Source of the DNA: Streptomyces sp. NBC_01471 | GTDB lineage: Bacteria; Actinomycetota; Actinomycetes; Streptomycetales; Streptomycetaceae | NCBI RefSeq assembly: GCF_041438865.1 | Contig: NZ_CP109450.1 | Coordinates: forward strand, 5,024,501-5,088,500 | Direction: 5' to 3' | Length of the DNA stretch: 64,000 bases | Part shown: positions 23,104-33,194 of the stretch, in pieces | Layout of the letters: every line of letters starts with the position of its first letter | Position numbering within the stretch: the stretch's first letter is position 1 | Notes under the pieces: generated by a model | Databases searched by the model: none | Seen by the model: only the letters and a program-made list of their open reading frames with translations | Told to the model about the DNA's origin: nothing | Translations under genes and position numbers: made by a program

Positions 23104-25415
23104 GCAGCGACGCGGCCACCGCGGCCACCGCGAAGTCCCCGGAGGCGGACGGCCCGGAGCAGGAGCCGCCCGCGCACGGGCTCGGCGCGTCCCTCCCGCC
23201 GGCCGACACCCGCGCGAAGACCGAGGGCACCTTCCCCTACGCGGCCGACCTGTGGGCCGAAGGCCTCCTCTGGGCCGCCGTGCTGCGCTCCGCGCACCCG
23301 CACGCCCGGATCCTCTCCATCGACACGTCCGAGGCGTCGGCGATGCCCGGCGTCCGCGCGGTGGTCACGCACGCCGACATCCCCGGCGACACCGCGCACG
23401 GCCGCGCGGTCGCCGACCGCCCCGTCTTCGCCTCCGAACTGGTCCGCCACCACGGCGAGGCCATCGCAGCGGTCGCCGCCGACCACCCGGACACCGCCCG
23501 GCTCGCCGCGGCCGCCATCGCGGTCGAGTACGAGGTGCTGGAGCCGGTCACCGACCCGGAGAAGGCGTTCGCGGCCGAACCGCTGCACCCCGACGGCAAT
23601 CTGATCCGCCACATCCCGCTGAGGTTCGGCGACCCGGACGTCACCGGCGAGGTCATCGTCGAGGGCCTCTACCGGATCGGCCGCCAGGACCCGGCGCCCA
23701 TCGGCGCCGAGGCCGGACTCGCCGTGCCCCGGCCCGACGGCGGGGTCGAGATCTACACCGCGTCCACCGACCCGCACACCGACCGCGACCTGGCCGCCGC
23801 CTGCTTCGGCCTGGAACCCGACCGGGTCAAGGTCGTGGTGACCGGGGTGCCCGGCGCGACCGGTGACCGCGAGGACACCAGCTTCCAGCTCCCGCTCGGC
23901 CTGCTCGCGCTGAAGACCGGCTGCCCGGTCAAGCTGGCCGCGACCCGCGAGGAGTCCTTCCTCGGCCACGCCCACCGCCACCCGACCCTGCTGCGCTACC
24001 GCCACCACGCGGACGCCGACGGCCGTCTGGTGAAGGTCGAGGCGCAGATCCTGCTGGACGCGGGCGCGTACGCCGACGCGTCGTCCGAATCGCTGGCGGC
24101 GGCCGTCTCGTTCGCCTGCGGTCCCTACGTCGTCCCGCACGCCTTCATCGAGGGCTGGGCGGTCCGTACGAACAACCCGCCGTCCGGCCACGTCCGCGGC
24201 GAGGGCGCGCTCCAGGTCTGCGCCGCGTACGAGGGCCAGATGGACAAGCTCGCGGCCCGGCTCTCCATGGACCCGGCCGAACTGCGGCTGCGCAACGTGC
24301 TGGCCACCGGCGATCTGCTGCCCACCGGGCAGCCCGTCACCTGCCCGGCCCCGGTCGCCGAACTCCTGCGCTCCGTCAAGGACTTCCCGCTGCCCGCGTT
24401 GCCCAAGGACACCCCCGAGGGCGACTGGCTGCTGCCCGGAGGCCCGGAGGGCGCGGGCGAGCCGGGTGCGGTGCGCCGCGGGGTCGGCTACGCGCTGGGC
24501 ATGGTCCACATGCTCGGTGCCGAGGGCGCCGACGAGGTCTCCACGGCCACGGTCAAGGTCCACGACGGGATCGCCACGGTCATCTGCGCGGCCGTCGAGA
24601 CCGGCCAGGGATTCTCCACGCTGGCCCGGCAGATCGTGCAGGACACCCTCGGTATCGAGGAGGTCCATGTCGCATCCGTCGACACCGACCAGCCCCCCGC
24701 CGGGCCCGCCACGCACGGCAGGCACACCTGGGTCTCCGGCGGTGCGGTGGAACGGGCGGCGAAGATGGTCCGCACCCAGCTGCTCCAGCCGCTGGCCCAC
24801 CAGTTCGGGATGTCCACCGAGCTGCTCCAGATCGCCGACGGCAAGATCACCTCGTACGACGGGGTGCTCTCCACGACGGTCACCGAGGCCATGGACGGCA
24901 AGGAACTCTGGGCGACGGCCCAGTGCCGCCCGCATCCGACCGAGCCGCTCGACGAGTCGGGACAGGGCGACGCCTTCGTCGGCCTCGCCTTCTGCGCGAT
25001 CCGCGCGGTGGTGGACGTCGACATCGAACTGGGCTCGGTCCGGGTCGTGGAGATGGCCGTCGCGCAGGACGTCGGCCGGGTCCTCAACCCGCGGCTGCTG
25101 ACCTCCCGTATCGAAGCGGGCGTCACCCAGGGCGTCGGCGCGGCCCTGACCGAGAACCTCCGTACGACGCGCGGCGTGGTGCGCCACCCGGACCTGACCG
25201 GTTACGCGCTCCCCACGTCCCTGGACACGCCGGACATCCGCATCGTGAAACTCATCGAGGAGCGCGACGTGGTGGCCCCGTTCGGCGCGAAGGCGGCGAG
25301 CGCGGTACCGGTGGTCACGGCCCCGGCCGCGGTGGCGGCGGCGGTACGGGCGGCGACCGGCCGCCCGGTGAGCCGGCTCCCGATCCGGCCGCAGGCCGCG
25401 GTGGTCACGGGCTGA
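23100..25415 (+). CDS. Xanthine dehydrogenase-family molybdopterin-binding subunit, catalytic Glu apparently missing
   Basis: The product has 771 residues. The GTG overlaps the Fe-S gene by 4 nt. The small N-terminal a/b-hammerhead domain (GTFPYAADLWAEGLLWAAVLRSAHPHARI) and the large Mo-cofactor domain are complete. The cofactor motif ETGQGFSTLARQIVQ and a late QDVGRVLNP/GVTQGVGAAL region are normal. Two sites differ. The usual GAFRGFGxPQ loop is SGHVRGEGALQ. At the C-terminal active-site motif, K(G/A)VGEPP reads KAASAVP, putting Ala735 where the catalytic Glu is expected. It may act on another substrate or be catalytically altered. It is the last gene of the operon. Confidence 0.82.
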   Translation: MSSDAATAATAKSPEADGPEQEPPAHGLGASLPPADTRAKTEGTFPYAADLWAEGLLWAAVLRSAHPHARILSIDTSEASAMPGVRAVVTHADIPGDTAHGRAVADRPVFASELVRHHGEAIAAVAADHPDTARLAAAAIAVEYEVLEPVTDPEKAFAAEPLHPDGNLIRHIPLRFGDPDVTGEVIVEGLYRIGRQDPAPIGAEAGLAVPRPDGGVEIYTASTDPHTDRDLAAACFGLEPDRVKVVVTGVPGATGDREDTSFQLPLGLLALKTGCPVKLAATREESFLGHAHRHPTLLRYRHHADADGRLVKVEAQILLDAGAYADASSESLAAAVSFACGPYVVPHAFIEGWAVRTNNPPSGHVRGEGALQVCAAYEGQMDKLAARLSMDPAELRLRNVLATGDLLPTGQPVTCPAPVAELLRSVKDFPLPALPKDTPEGDWLLPGGPEGAGEPGAVRRGVGYALGMVHMLGAEGADEVSTATVKVHDGIATVICAAVETGQGFSTLARQIVQDTLGIEEVHVASVDTDQPPAGPATHGRHTWVSGGAVERAAKMVRTQLLQPLAHQFGMSTELLQIADGKITSYDGVLSTTVTEAMDGKELWATAQCRPHPTEPLDESGQGDAFVGLAFCAIRAVVDVDIELGSVRVVEMAVAQDVGRVLNPRLLTSRIEAGVTQGVGAALTENLRTTRGVVRHPDLTGYALPTSLDTPDIRIVKLIEERDVVAPFGAKAASAVPVVTAPAAVAAAVRAATGRPVSRLPIRPQAAVVTG

Positions 25416-25585
25416 GGCGCGGCCCGGGGGCCCCGCCCCCGGGCTCCCGGCTCCTCGACCGCCCGGCCCCCGGGACCGCCTGGGGCCCGGAGTGGTCGCA
25501 ACCGCCTCGGCTGCCCCGGAGTCGCTGACATCCGCAGCACATCACCCGTCGTCCCGCACCCGGTTCGCGCCCGCGTCACACATAT

Positions 25586-25615
25586 GGGCATACCGGCGTG
25601 CGCCGGCGGATGCCC
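25586..25615. promoter_or_regulatory. Large dyad upstream of geosmin synthase
   Basis: Outer arms GGGCAT (25586-25591) and ATGCCC (25610-25615) flank inner arms CCGGCG/CGCCGG (25593-25598, 25601-25606). The centre is about 75 bp before the geosmin synthase start and 185 bp after the dehydrogenase operon. It could be an operator for geoA or a distant terminator of the upstream operon. Confidence 0.45.
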
Positions 25616-25674
25616 GTGGTGTGCAGGGGTAGTGCTGCTCTGATCAGCGACCTCGCGCGAAGGGCCTAACGTCA

Positions 25675-27870
<2,196 letters not shown>

Positions 27871-27877
27871 GGCGGCG

Positions 27878-27896
27878 CCCTTCGATCATCGAAGGG
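27878..27896 (+). terminator. Hairpin terminator of geosmin synthase
   Basis: CCCTTCGAT and ATCGAAGGG form perfect 9-bp arms around a single base, 8 bp after the geoA stop. The following 200 bp are G/C-rich, with further GGCAGG/CCTGCC complementarity and no gene. Confidence 0.65.
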
Positions 27897-28101
27897 GGCC
27901 GGAGGGGCGTTGGCGGGGGTCCGGCGGCAGGTCCGGCGGCAGGCCGGGAGGGGATGTCCGCCCCTCCGGGCCTGCCCGGTACCCGGACGCCACCGCCACG
28001 TGTCCTCTTTGTGGCTTATTTCCTATAGTGGGGTGGGTCCTGCACCCCGTGCGTTCCCTGCACCCGGTGCGTCCGGTGCACCCCGCTGAGGAGCCAGCCG
28101 C

Positions 28102-28683
28102 ATGAGCAATCTGTTCGTCGTCGCCTACAACGATGTCGCCACCGCCAACCAGGTCCGCGACAAGGTCGTCACGCTGAGCCGCCAGCACCTCATCGAGCTG
28201 GAGGACGTGGTCGTGGTCGAGCGCCGCGAGGCCGACGGCAAGATCAAGCTGCACCAGGCCGTCAACCTCACCGCGGCGGGGGCGACCGGGGGCGCGCTCT
28301 GGGGCGGGCTCATCGGGCTGCTCTTCCTGGCGCCGCTGCTCGGCGCGGCTGTCGGAGCCGCAGCGGGCGCGGCGGGCGGGGCCGTCAGTGACACCGGCGT
28401 GAACGACGACTTCATGCGCGAGATCAGCTCGAACCTCCGCCCGGGAGCCGCCGCGCTCTTCGCCCTGGCCAAGTCGGACGCGGTCGACAAGGTCGTCGCC
28501 GAGCTGGCGCCGTTCGGCGGCCAGCTGGTCCAGACGTCCCTCTCGTCGGAGGACGAGGAGCACCTGAAGTCGATGGTCCGGGCGGCGCGGGGCAGGGACA
28601 CGGAGCAGCCGACGACGAGGCCGGAGGCCTCGGCGGCACGGGTCGGCGGCACGGAGCAGCCCACGACGAGGCCGGAGGCCTGA
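28102..28683 (+). CDS. DUF1269 membrane-associated protein
   Basis: The product has 193 residues. The ATG follows GAGGAG. The N-terminal half is a small a/b domain (LFVVAYNDVATANQVRDKVVTL, LEDVVVVERREADGKIKLHQAVN). It is followed by a glycine/alanine-rich hydrophobic hairpin (TGGALWGGLIGLLFLAPLLGAAVGAAAGAAGG). This is the DUF1269 pattern, found in many bacteria and of unknown role. The C-terminus ends in two copies of TEQPTTRPEA, a recent-looking duplication. Confidence 0.85.
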   Translation: MSNLFVVAYNDVATANQVRDKVVTLSRQHLIELEDVVVVERREADGKIKLHQAVNLTAAGATGGALWGGLIGLLFLAPLLGAAVGAAAGAAGGAVSDTGVNDDFMREISSNLRPGAAALFALAKSDAVDKVVAELAPFGGQLVQTSLSSEDEEHLKSMVRAARGRDTEQPTTRPEASAARVGGTEQPTTRPEA

Positions 28684-28738
28684 GTCCCGGGACGCCGCGT
28701 TTGAGGCATGGGCGCTGCGCCTGAGTCCCGGGACGCCG
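28599..28738. repeat. Nested direct repeats at the end of the DUF1269 gene
   Basis: A roughly 30-bp coding repeat (CACGGAGCAGCC.ACGACGAGG...) occurs twice at about 28599-28682. An 18-bp repeat (CTGAGTCCCGGGACGCCG) lies at 28680-28697 and again at 28721-28738. The first copy of the 18-mer spans the stop codon. Confidence 0.7.
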
Positions 28739-28758
28739 AGAAGGGGCCCGGCGGCGGG

Positions 28759-29505
28759 TCAGGCGACCGGCACTTCGCGGCAGCCGTCCGCGGGTACGAC
28801 CCGGGTGTCGATGGTGACGCCGCCACGCGGCCGCCCGCCGGAGATGTCCGCCGCCCGCAGGCAGAAGTGCACCCACATGTTGAACTGGATCTCCTTGGAC
28901 ACCCGGAGGCGGCAGTACAGCACGTCCGCCAGCCGGTCGCCCGCCCGGGACCATGCCTCGATCTCGAAGGAGAGCAGCTCGCCCTCGTCCCTGGCCCGGA
29001 ACTCGATCTGGCCCGCTTCGAGATGGCCCTGCAGTGTGCCGAACCTGAACGACGAGGCGTCCTGGTGGAGCACGCGTACGGGCCCGTCCCACGGCCCGGG
29101 CATCCGCACCCGGTATTCGTCGCCGGTCCGTACGGCCCCCGGGCGGCCGGCCGTCTTGTCGAACACCGCGGCGCCCCGCGGAGCCGCCTGGTTCAAGTCG
29201 GCCATGACGGAGCTCATCAGCTGCTGCGGACCCACGTCGCTGCCTTCGATCAGCACGGAGAAGCGCCGGTGGAGCATCGGTCCGACGCCGTCCTCCAGGC
29301 GCTTGCTGCGCCGGTCCAGCAACTCGGCAGGCACGACGGGCGGCAGATCGCTGCTGTCGCCGGGCGTCTCGCTGCGGTGCAGGGCGCAGATCCGCCAGAG
29401 GTAGTTCCAGGACATGATCGCCACCCCGGCGGGGAACCGCAGGAGAGTTCCGAGCCGGCGCCGACGGGACAACTGCCACGGTTGCTCGGTGTGCGCTGAC
29501 GTCAT
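28759..29505 (-). CDS. DUF1990-family protein (first of two nearby)
   Basis: The product has 248 residues from the ATG at 29505. A GTG at 29514 is the alternative and neither has a clear ribosome site. The C-terminal half shows the DUF1990 pattern: FRFGTLQGHLEAGQIEFRARDEGELLSFEIEAWSRAGDRLADVLYCRLRVSKEIQFNMWVHFC. The N-terminal 60 residues contain a weak hydrophobic stretch near FPAGVAIMSWNYLW. The family function is not established. It is divergent from a small membrane protein gene and a second DUF1990 gene. Confidence 0.75.
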   Translation of the reverse strand: MTSAHTEQPWQLSRRRRLGTLLRFPAGVAIMSWNYLWRICALHRSETPGDSSDLPPVVPAELLDRRSKRLEDGVGPMLHRRFSVLIEGSDVGPQQLMSSVMADLNQAAPRGAAVFDKTAGRPGAVRTGDEYRVRMPGPWDGPVRVLHQDASSFRFGTLQGHLEAGQIEFRARDEGELLSFEIEAWSRAGDRLADVLYCRLRVSKEIQFNMWVHFCLRAADISGGRPRGGVTIDTRVVPADGCREVPVA

Positions 29506-29587
29506 ACCGTTCACGATACGGTCAAAGCAGACATTTCATATTCTTCTGCACTTCTTATGCGGCTGCGGTGGGAGGCTGGGAGGTACG

Positions 29588-29902
29588 GTGCGGATTTCGC
29601 GGGTGCTGCAACGCGCGGGCGTGCGTGGCGCGTACATGGAGGCGGCCTCGATGGCCGGGGTGGCGGTCTGCATCGGGTTCTGGCTGCGGGCCAAGGGCTA
29701 CGACCAGGACGAGCGGGGCAATGCGGAGCGGCGGGCGCTGTTCGTCGGTCTCTGGCCGGCCACGCTGTGGCTCGTGGGCCAGTCCATCAGCGAAATCGAG
29801 CGGTTCGAGCGGACGGGGCGGTTCGGTCGGACCGGGCGGGCCGGACCGTCCAAGCCGTTCGGGCGGGCCGTGCGGCCCGGGCGAAAGGGATGGACCGGTT
29901 AG
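29588..29902 (+). CDS. Small hypothetical membrane protein
   Basis: The product has 104 residues from the GTG at 29588, preceded by GGGAGG. Two hydrophobic stretches (AASMAGVAVCIGFWLRAKGY and FVGLWPATLWLVGQSI) suggest two membrane passes. The tail is Arg/Gly-rich (TGRFGRTGRAGPSKPFGRAVRPGRK). It ends 45 bp before the second DUF1990 gene and may be cotranscribed. I do not recognise it. Confidence 0.6.
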   Translation: MRISRVLQRAGVRGAYMEAASMAGVAVCIGFWLRAKGYDQDERGNAERRALFVGLWPATLWLVGQSISEIERFERTGRFGRTGRAGPSKPFGRAVRPGRKGWTG

Positions 29903-29946
29903 CGTCGGCCTGCGGGGCTCTCCACTTCTCCCCTGGAGGGGCGTCC

Positions 29947-30657
29947 GTGCTGCGTGAAAGGCGACTCCACGGCGAGGGCGCCGCCTCGGCGCTGCGTTCC
30001 CTGAAAGGCCGTACCGTCAACTACTCCCTCCCGCCCGGCCGTACGCCCGCCCGGGAGGACGGCTGGCATGTCGACTCGCTCCGCCGGACGCTCGCCCGTG
30101 AGCGGCCGGGCGACCCGGAGCCGGGCGGGGCCTGGGACATCGCCTGCCGGCTCGTGCGCGACTACCAGTTCCCCGAACCGGGCATCCTCCGTGCGCTCTA
30201 CCGCCGCGACGACGCGTTGCTCGGGCGGAACATCCTGCTGGAGGGGCGCTTCCTCGGGCTCCGCTTCGACATGGGGGTCAGGATCACGTCGGTCACCGAC
30301 GACCTGCGGGGCACGGACGACACCGCACAGCGGGTGTGGGGCTGGGGCTACCGAACTCTTCAGGGGCATCTGGAGGAGGGGGAACTGCACTACCAAGTCA
30401 TCAAGTACCCGCGCACGGGCGACGTCGAGTTCCTGATCACGGGATACTCGCGCCGGGCGCCGATCCGCAACCCCGTCGTCCGCGCGGGGTTCATCCTGTT
30501 CGGCCGCATGACACAGCGCCGCTTCTACCGCGCCAGCGCGGACCGGCTCCACAGCCTCACCCGTGCCGAACTGCTGGGCACCCCGCCCACGCGGCCACAG
30601 CCGTCCCCTGCCGGAGACAGCCTCGTCGTCGTTCCTGGCGGCTCGGACGCCGCGTAG
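29947..30657 (+). CDS. DUF1990-family protein (second of two nearby)
   Basis: The product has 236 residues. The GTG at 29947 is preceded by GGAGGG 6 nt away. The core reads LRSLKGRTVNYSLPPGRTP, GRFLGLRFDMGVRITSVTDD, YRTLQGHLEEGELHYQVIKYPRTGDVEFLITGYSRRA. It shares the TLQGHLEEG/TLQGHLEAG motif with the product of 28759-29505, so the two are distant paralogues on opposite strands. It ends 10 bp before the transposase remnant. The function is unknown. Confidence 0.78.
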   Translation: MLRERRLHGEGAASALRSLKGRTVNYSLPPGRTPAREDGWHVDSLRRTLARERPGDPEPGGAWDIACRLVRDYQFPEPGILRALYRRDDALLGRNILLEGRFLGLRFDMGVRITSVTDDLRGTDDTAQRVWGWGYRTLQGHLEEGELHYQVIKYPRTGDVEFLITGYSRRAPIRNPVVRAGFILFGRMTQRRFYRASADRLHSLTRAELLGTPPTRPQPSPAGDSLVVVPGGSDAA

Positions 30658-30666
30658 GAGTTGTCG

Positions 30667-31035
30667 TCAAGGTGTCACGCCCGCATCAGCAGCGAGGCGA
30701 GGGTTACGGCTGCCTGGTAGGACTCGGCGGTTTTGTCGTAGCGGGTCGCGATGCCGCGCCATTGCTTCAGGCGGTTGAAGCACCGTTCCACGCCGTCGGC
30801 CGACGGCATCGCAGACCAGGTGAATTTTGCTGGTCAGTCCGCCTCTGGAGCGGCCGAGCGCGGGGTTCCGGAGCCCCCTTTTCGGGCCCCGGCCGCGTGC
30901 TGGTGGGCGCGGACGATGGTGGAGTCGACCGATACCAGCCAGTCGATCTCACCGGCCGCGTCCGCCCGTGCCCGTCCGGAACTTCCGGACGATCCCGTTG
31001 AGGACCCTCCGACCATCCAGCCGCTTCCGCCGCGA
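30667..31035 (-). pseudogene. Decayed IS5-family transposase remnant
   Basis: On the minus strand three recognisable pieces of a Streptomyces IS5-type DDE transposase follow one another. They are VLNGIVRKFRTG, then DWLVSVDSTIVRAHQHAAGARKGG and LGRSRGGLTSKIHLVC, then DGVERCFNRLKQWRGIATRYDKTAESYQAAVTLASLLMRA and a stop at about 30676. About 50 residues between the first pieces and about 100 between the last are deleted, and frames change, so it is inactive. The catalytic first Asp region (VDST) survives. No complete terminal repeats were found. GTTGTCGTCAAGG near 30660 may be one element end. Confidence 0.8.
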
Positions 31036-31038
31036 GGG

Positions 31039-31941
31039 TCAGCTGATCGGCAGCGTGCTGTTCTCCTGTCGGGGGGCTGTGCCGAGCAATGTACGTGCGA
31101 CGTCTTCCAGGGATCCGAGCAGCGGGTTTGGGTCGCCGGCGCGCGTGACGAGCACGAGCTCGCAGGGATCGATGTCGATGACGGGCACCAGGGCGATGTC
31201 CTCGCGCGCAGCAGCGCGTCGATCGGCGGCAGGGAAGATCGCGACACAGTGGCCGGTGGCGATGAGTTCCAGCTTGTCCTCGTAGCTGTCGTCGATCGCG
31301 GGTGGGGGTGGTGCCGGGCGGTCGTCGACCGGCTTGGGCGTGCTCCAGAGGACCGGAGTGCTGACGCAGGCCACCAGTTCCTCGTCCGACAGAGCCCGCA
31401 GGCTGACGGCTTCCTCGTTCGCCAGATGATGACTTGCCGACGTGACGAGTATCCGCGATTCCTGATGGAGCTTGGTCACCCGGAACCCGTCCGTGGGGAA
31501 GGGCAGGGGCCTGTACACAACGAGGGCGTCGACCCGCCCCTCGGCGAGGGCGCGCGTGTCCCGCCAGTCGAGGTGCCGGGTGCGGACCTGGCCGTCGGGG
31601 TGCCGGCGGCGCAGTTCCTGCACACAGGCGGTGATGACCAGTCCTTCGGCGCAGCCGACGGTGACGATACGGGGCTGGACGGCGGCTCTGGCCTTGCGAG
31701 CGGCTTGCTCGGCCTCTTGGAGCAGTATCCGGGCCCCGGGAAGGAATGCCTGACCGGCGTCGGTGAGGCTGCTGCCCTGCGGCGAGCGGTCGAAAAGCCG
31801 GACACCGAGCTGAGCCTCAAGTCGCTGGATCTGACGGCTCAGCGACGGCTGTGCCAGGTGCAGCTTGGTCGCGGCCCGGCCGAAGTTGCCGTACTCCGCC
31901 ACGACGGTGAAATAGCGCACGAGCCGGAGATCGACGTCCAT
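31039..31941 (-). CDS. LysR-family transcriptional regulator
   Basis: The product has 300 residues. The helix-turn-helix is at about 1-60 (LRLVRYFTVVAEYGNFGRAATKLHLAQPSLSRQIQRLEAQLGVRLFDRS). The effector domain follows from about 90. It is divergent from the SDR gene with 98 bp between them, the standard LysR arrangement in which the regulator controls its neighbour and itself. The transposase remnant abuts its 3' end but the stop codon looks intact. Confidence 0.9.
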   Translation of the reverse strand: MDVDLRLVRYFTVVAEYGNFGRAATKLHLAQPSLSRQIQRLEAQLGVRLFDRSPQGSSLTDAGQAFLPGARILLQEAEQAARKARAAVQPRIVTVGCAEGLVITACVQELRRRHPDGQVRTRHLDWRDTRALAEGRVDALVVYRPLPFPTDGFRVTKLHQESRILVTSASHHLANEEAVSLRALSDEELVACVSTPVLWSTPKPVDDRPAPPPPAIDDSYEDKLELIATGHCVAIFPAADRRAAAREDIALVPVIDIDPCELVLVTRAGDPNPLLGSLEDVARTLLGTAPRQENSTLPIS

Positions 31942-32039
31942 TCGCTCAGGGTACGTCGCGCGTCGTCATACGCCTGGGGCATGACGGCATACGGAACAGG
32001 TCTTGGACAGGGTGTGCGGGTGGATATTGGCTTGAGGGC

Positions 32040-32783
32040 ATGACCACTTATGACGGCAAGAAGATCGTGATCACGGGCGGAAGCAGCGGTATTGGCCTGG
32101 CTACGGCCCGGTTGTTCGCGGACGGTGGGGCGCACGTACTGATCACCGGCCGCACCCGATCCACTCTGGACGCCGCGCTTGAGCAGCTGGGGGACAAGGC
32201 GGTCGGCGTCCGCAGCGACGCCGCGTCCATGAAGGACATCAAGGCGCTGGCCGGCACGGTCCAGGAGCGGTTCGGTGCGGTGGACGCGCTGTTCGTCAAC
32301 GCCGGGGTCACCGAGTCCGCGCCGTTCGACTCGATTACGGAGGAGATGTACGACACGCTGTTCGCCATCAACACCAAGGGCCCGTACTTCACGGTGCAGG
32401 CGTTGGCGCCGCTGTTGCGCGAGGGAAGCGGCGTGGTCCTCACCACGTCGGTGGTGAACGTCCTGGGCCTCGACACGCTCAGTGTCTACTCGGCGAGTAA
32501 GGCAGCCCTGCGGTCGATGACGCGCACCCTGGCCCGCGAGCTGCTGCCGCACAAGGTGCGAGTCAATGCCGTGAGCCCCGGCCCGACCGACACGGGCATC
32601 CTGGACCGCTCAGTCCCCGCCGACGTCGCCGAGACGATAAAGGACACCTACCGGAGCACCAACCCGATGCAGCGGCTGGGGACGTCCGAGGAAGTGGCCG
32701 CCGCGGTGGCGTACTTGGCGTTCGGTGCGACCTTCTCGACGGGAACGGAGTTCCCTGTCGACGGAGGGGCGTCGCAGCTCTAG
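32040..32783 (+). CDS. Short-chain dehydrogenase/reductase
   Basis: The product has 247 residues. The NAD(P) motif is TGGSSGIG (the TGxxxGxG glycine motif) and NAG lies near residue 85 in FVNAGV. The catalytic Ser is in LTTSVVNV, and Tyr-x-x-x-Lys is in YSASKAAL. The C-terminus AFGATFSTGTEFPVDGGASQL is the classical end. The Arg in ITGRTR after the second strand suggests NADP preference. No clear ribosome site precedes the ATG, so a very short leader is possible. The substrate is unknown. It is probably the target of the divergent LysR. Confidence 0.9.
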   Translation: MTTYDGKKIVITGGSSGIGLATARLFADGGAHVLITGRTRSTLDAALEQLGDKAVGVRSDAASMKDIKALAGTVQERFGAVDALFVNAGVTESAPFDSITEEMYDTLFAINTKGPYFTVQALAPLLREGSGVVLTTSVVNVLGLDTLSVYSASKAALRSMTRTLARELLPHKVRVNAVSPGPTDTGILDRSVPADVAETIKDTYRSTNPMQRLGTSEEVAAAVAYLAFGATFSTGTEFPVDGGASQL

Positions 32784-32874
32784 GCCGTTTGCGCAAAGTC
32801 GCGTCGTCGCCCGAAGGGCAGGCGGGACTTTGAAGAGGCCTTAGCCAGCTAGGGCCCGAAGGACCAGCAGCCGG

Positions 32875-32900
32875 GCCCCCGGCCGGGAACAACCGGGGGC
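32875..32900 (-). terminator. Hairpin downstream of tRNA-Cys
   Basis: GCCCCCGG (32875-32882) pairs with CCGGGGGC (32893-32900) around a 10-nt loop, 19 bp past the tRNA 3' end on its own strand. Confidence 0.65.
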
Positions 32901-32919
32901 GCCGGGCCTCCGTACACAG

Positions 32920-32991
32920 AGGCCGTGGCGGGAATCGAACCCACGTAACTCGCTTTGCAGGCGAGTCCCTAAACCACTCGGGCACACGGCC
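32920..32991 (-). tRNA. tRNA-Cys (anticodon GCA)
   Basis: Read on the minus strand it is 72 nt. The acceptor stem GGCCGTG pairs with CACGGCC plus discriminator U. The D arm contains GAGTGGTTTAGGGA. The anticodon stem CTCGC/GCGAG holds the loop CTGCAAA, giving GCA, and the T arm is GGGTTCGATTCCC. CCA is not encoded. The flanking 411 bp between the SDR gene and the MFS gene hold only this gene and its terminator. No duplicated tRNA end (attachment site) was noticed nearby. Confidence 0.96.
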
Positions 32992-33194
32992 AAGCCACCG
33001 GAATCCGCTCCGTTCGTCCGCTCGGAACTGATCCAGTACGCCGACCGTAGGCGCCCCTCGCCCCCCGCCTCAAGGCCGCGGGCCGTCCCGCAACGTGACT
33101 GCCACACCCCGTTCATGGTCGTACGACCAAGGGACGAGCCGAGCCCCGCCTCCCGACAGGGGCCATCCGGTATTTCGCCCCTTACTCTGATTCC

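Noticed and set aside
22947..25187. 746-residue minus-strand ORF opposite the Mo subunit
   Set aside because: Antisense shadow with Arg/Val/Gly bias and no recognisable motif.
30660..32991. Integrated element with attachment sites at tRNA-Cys
   Set aside because: No second copy of the tRNA 3' end and no integrase gene is visible. Only the transposase remnant supports mobility, so an element call is not justified.
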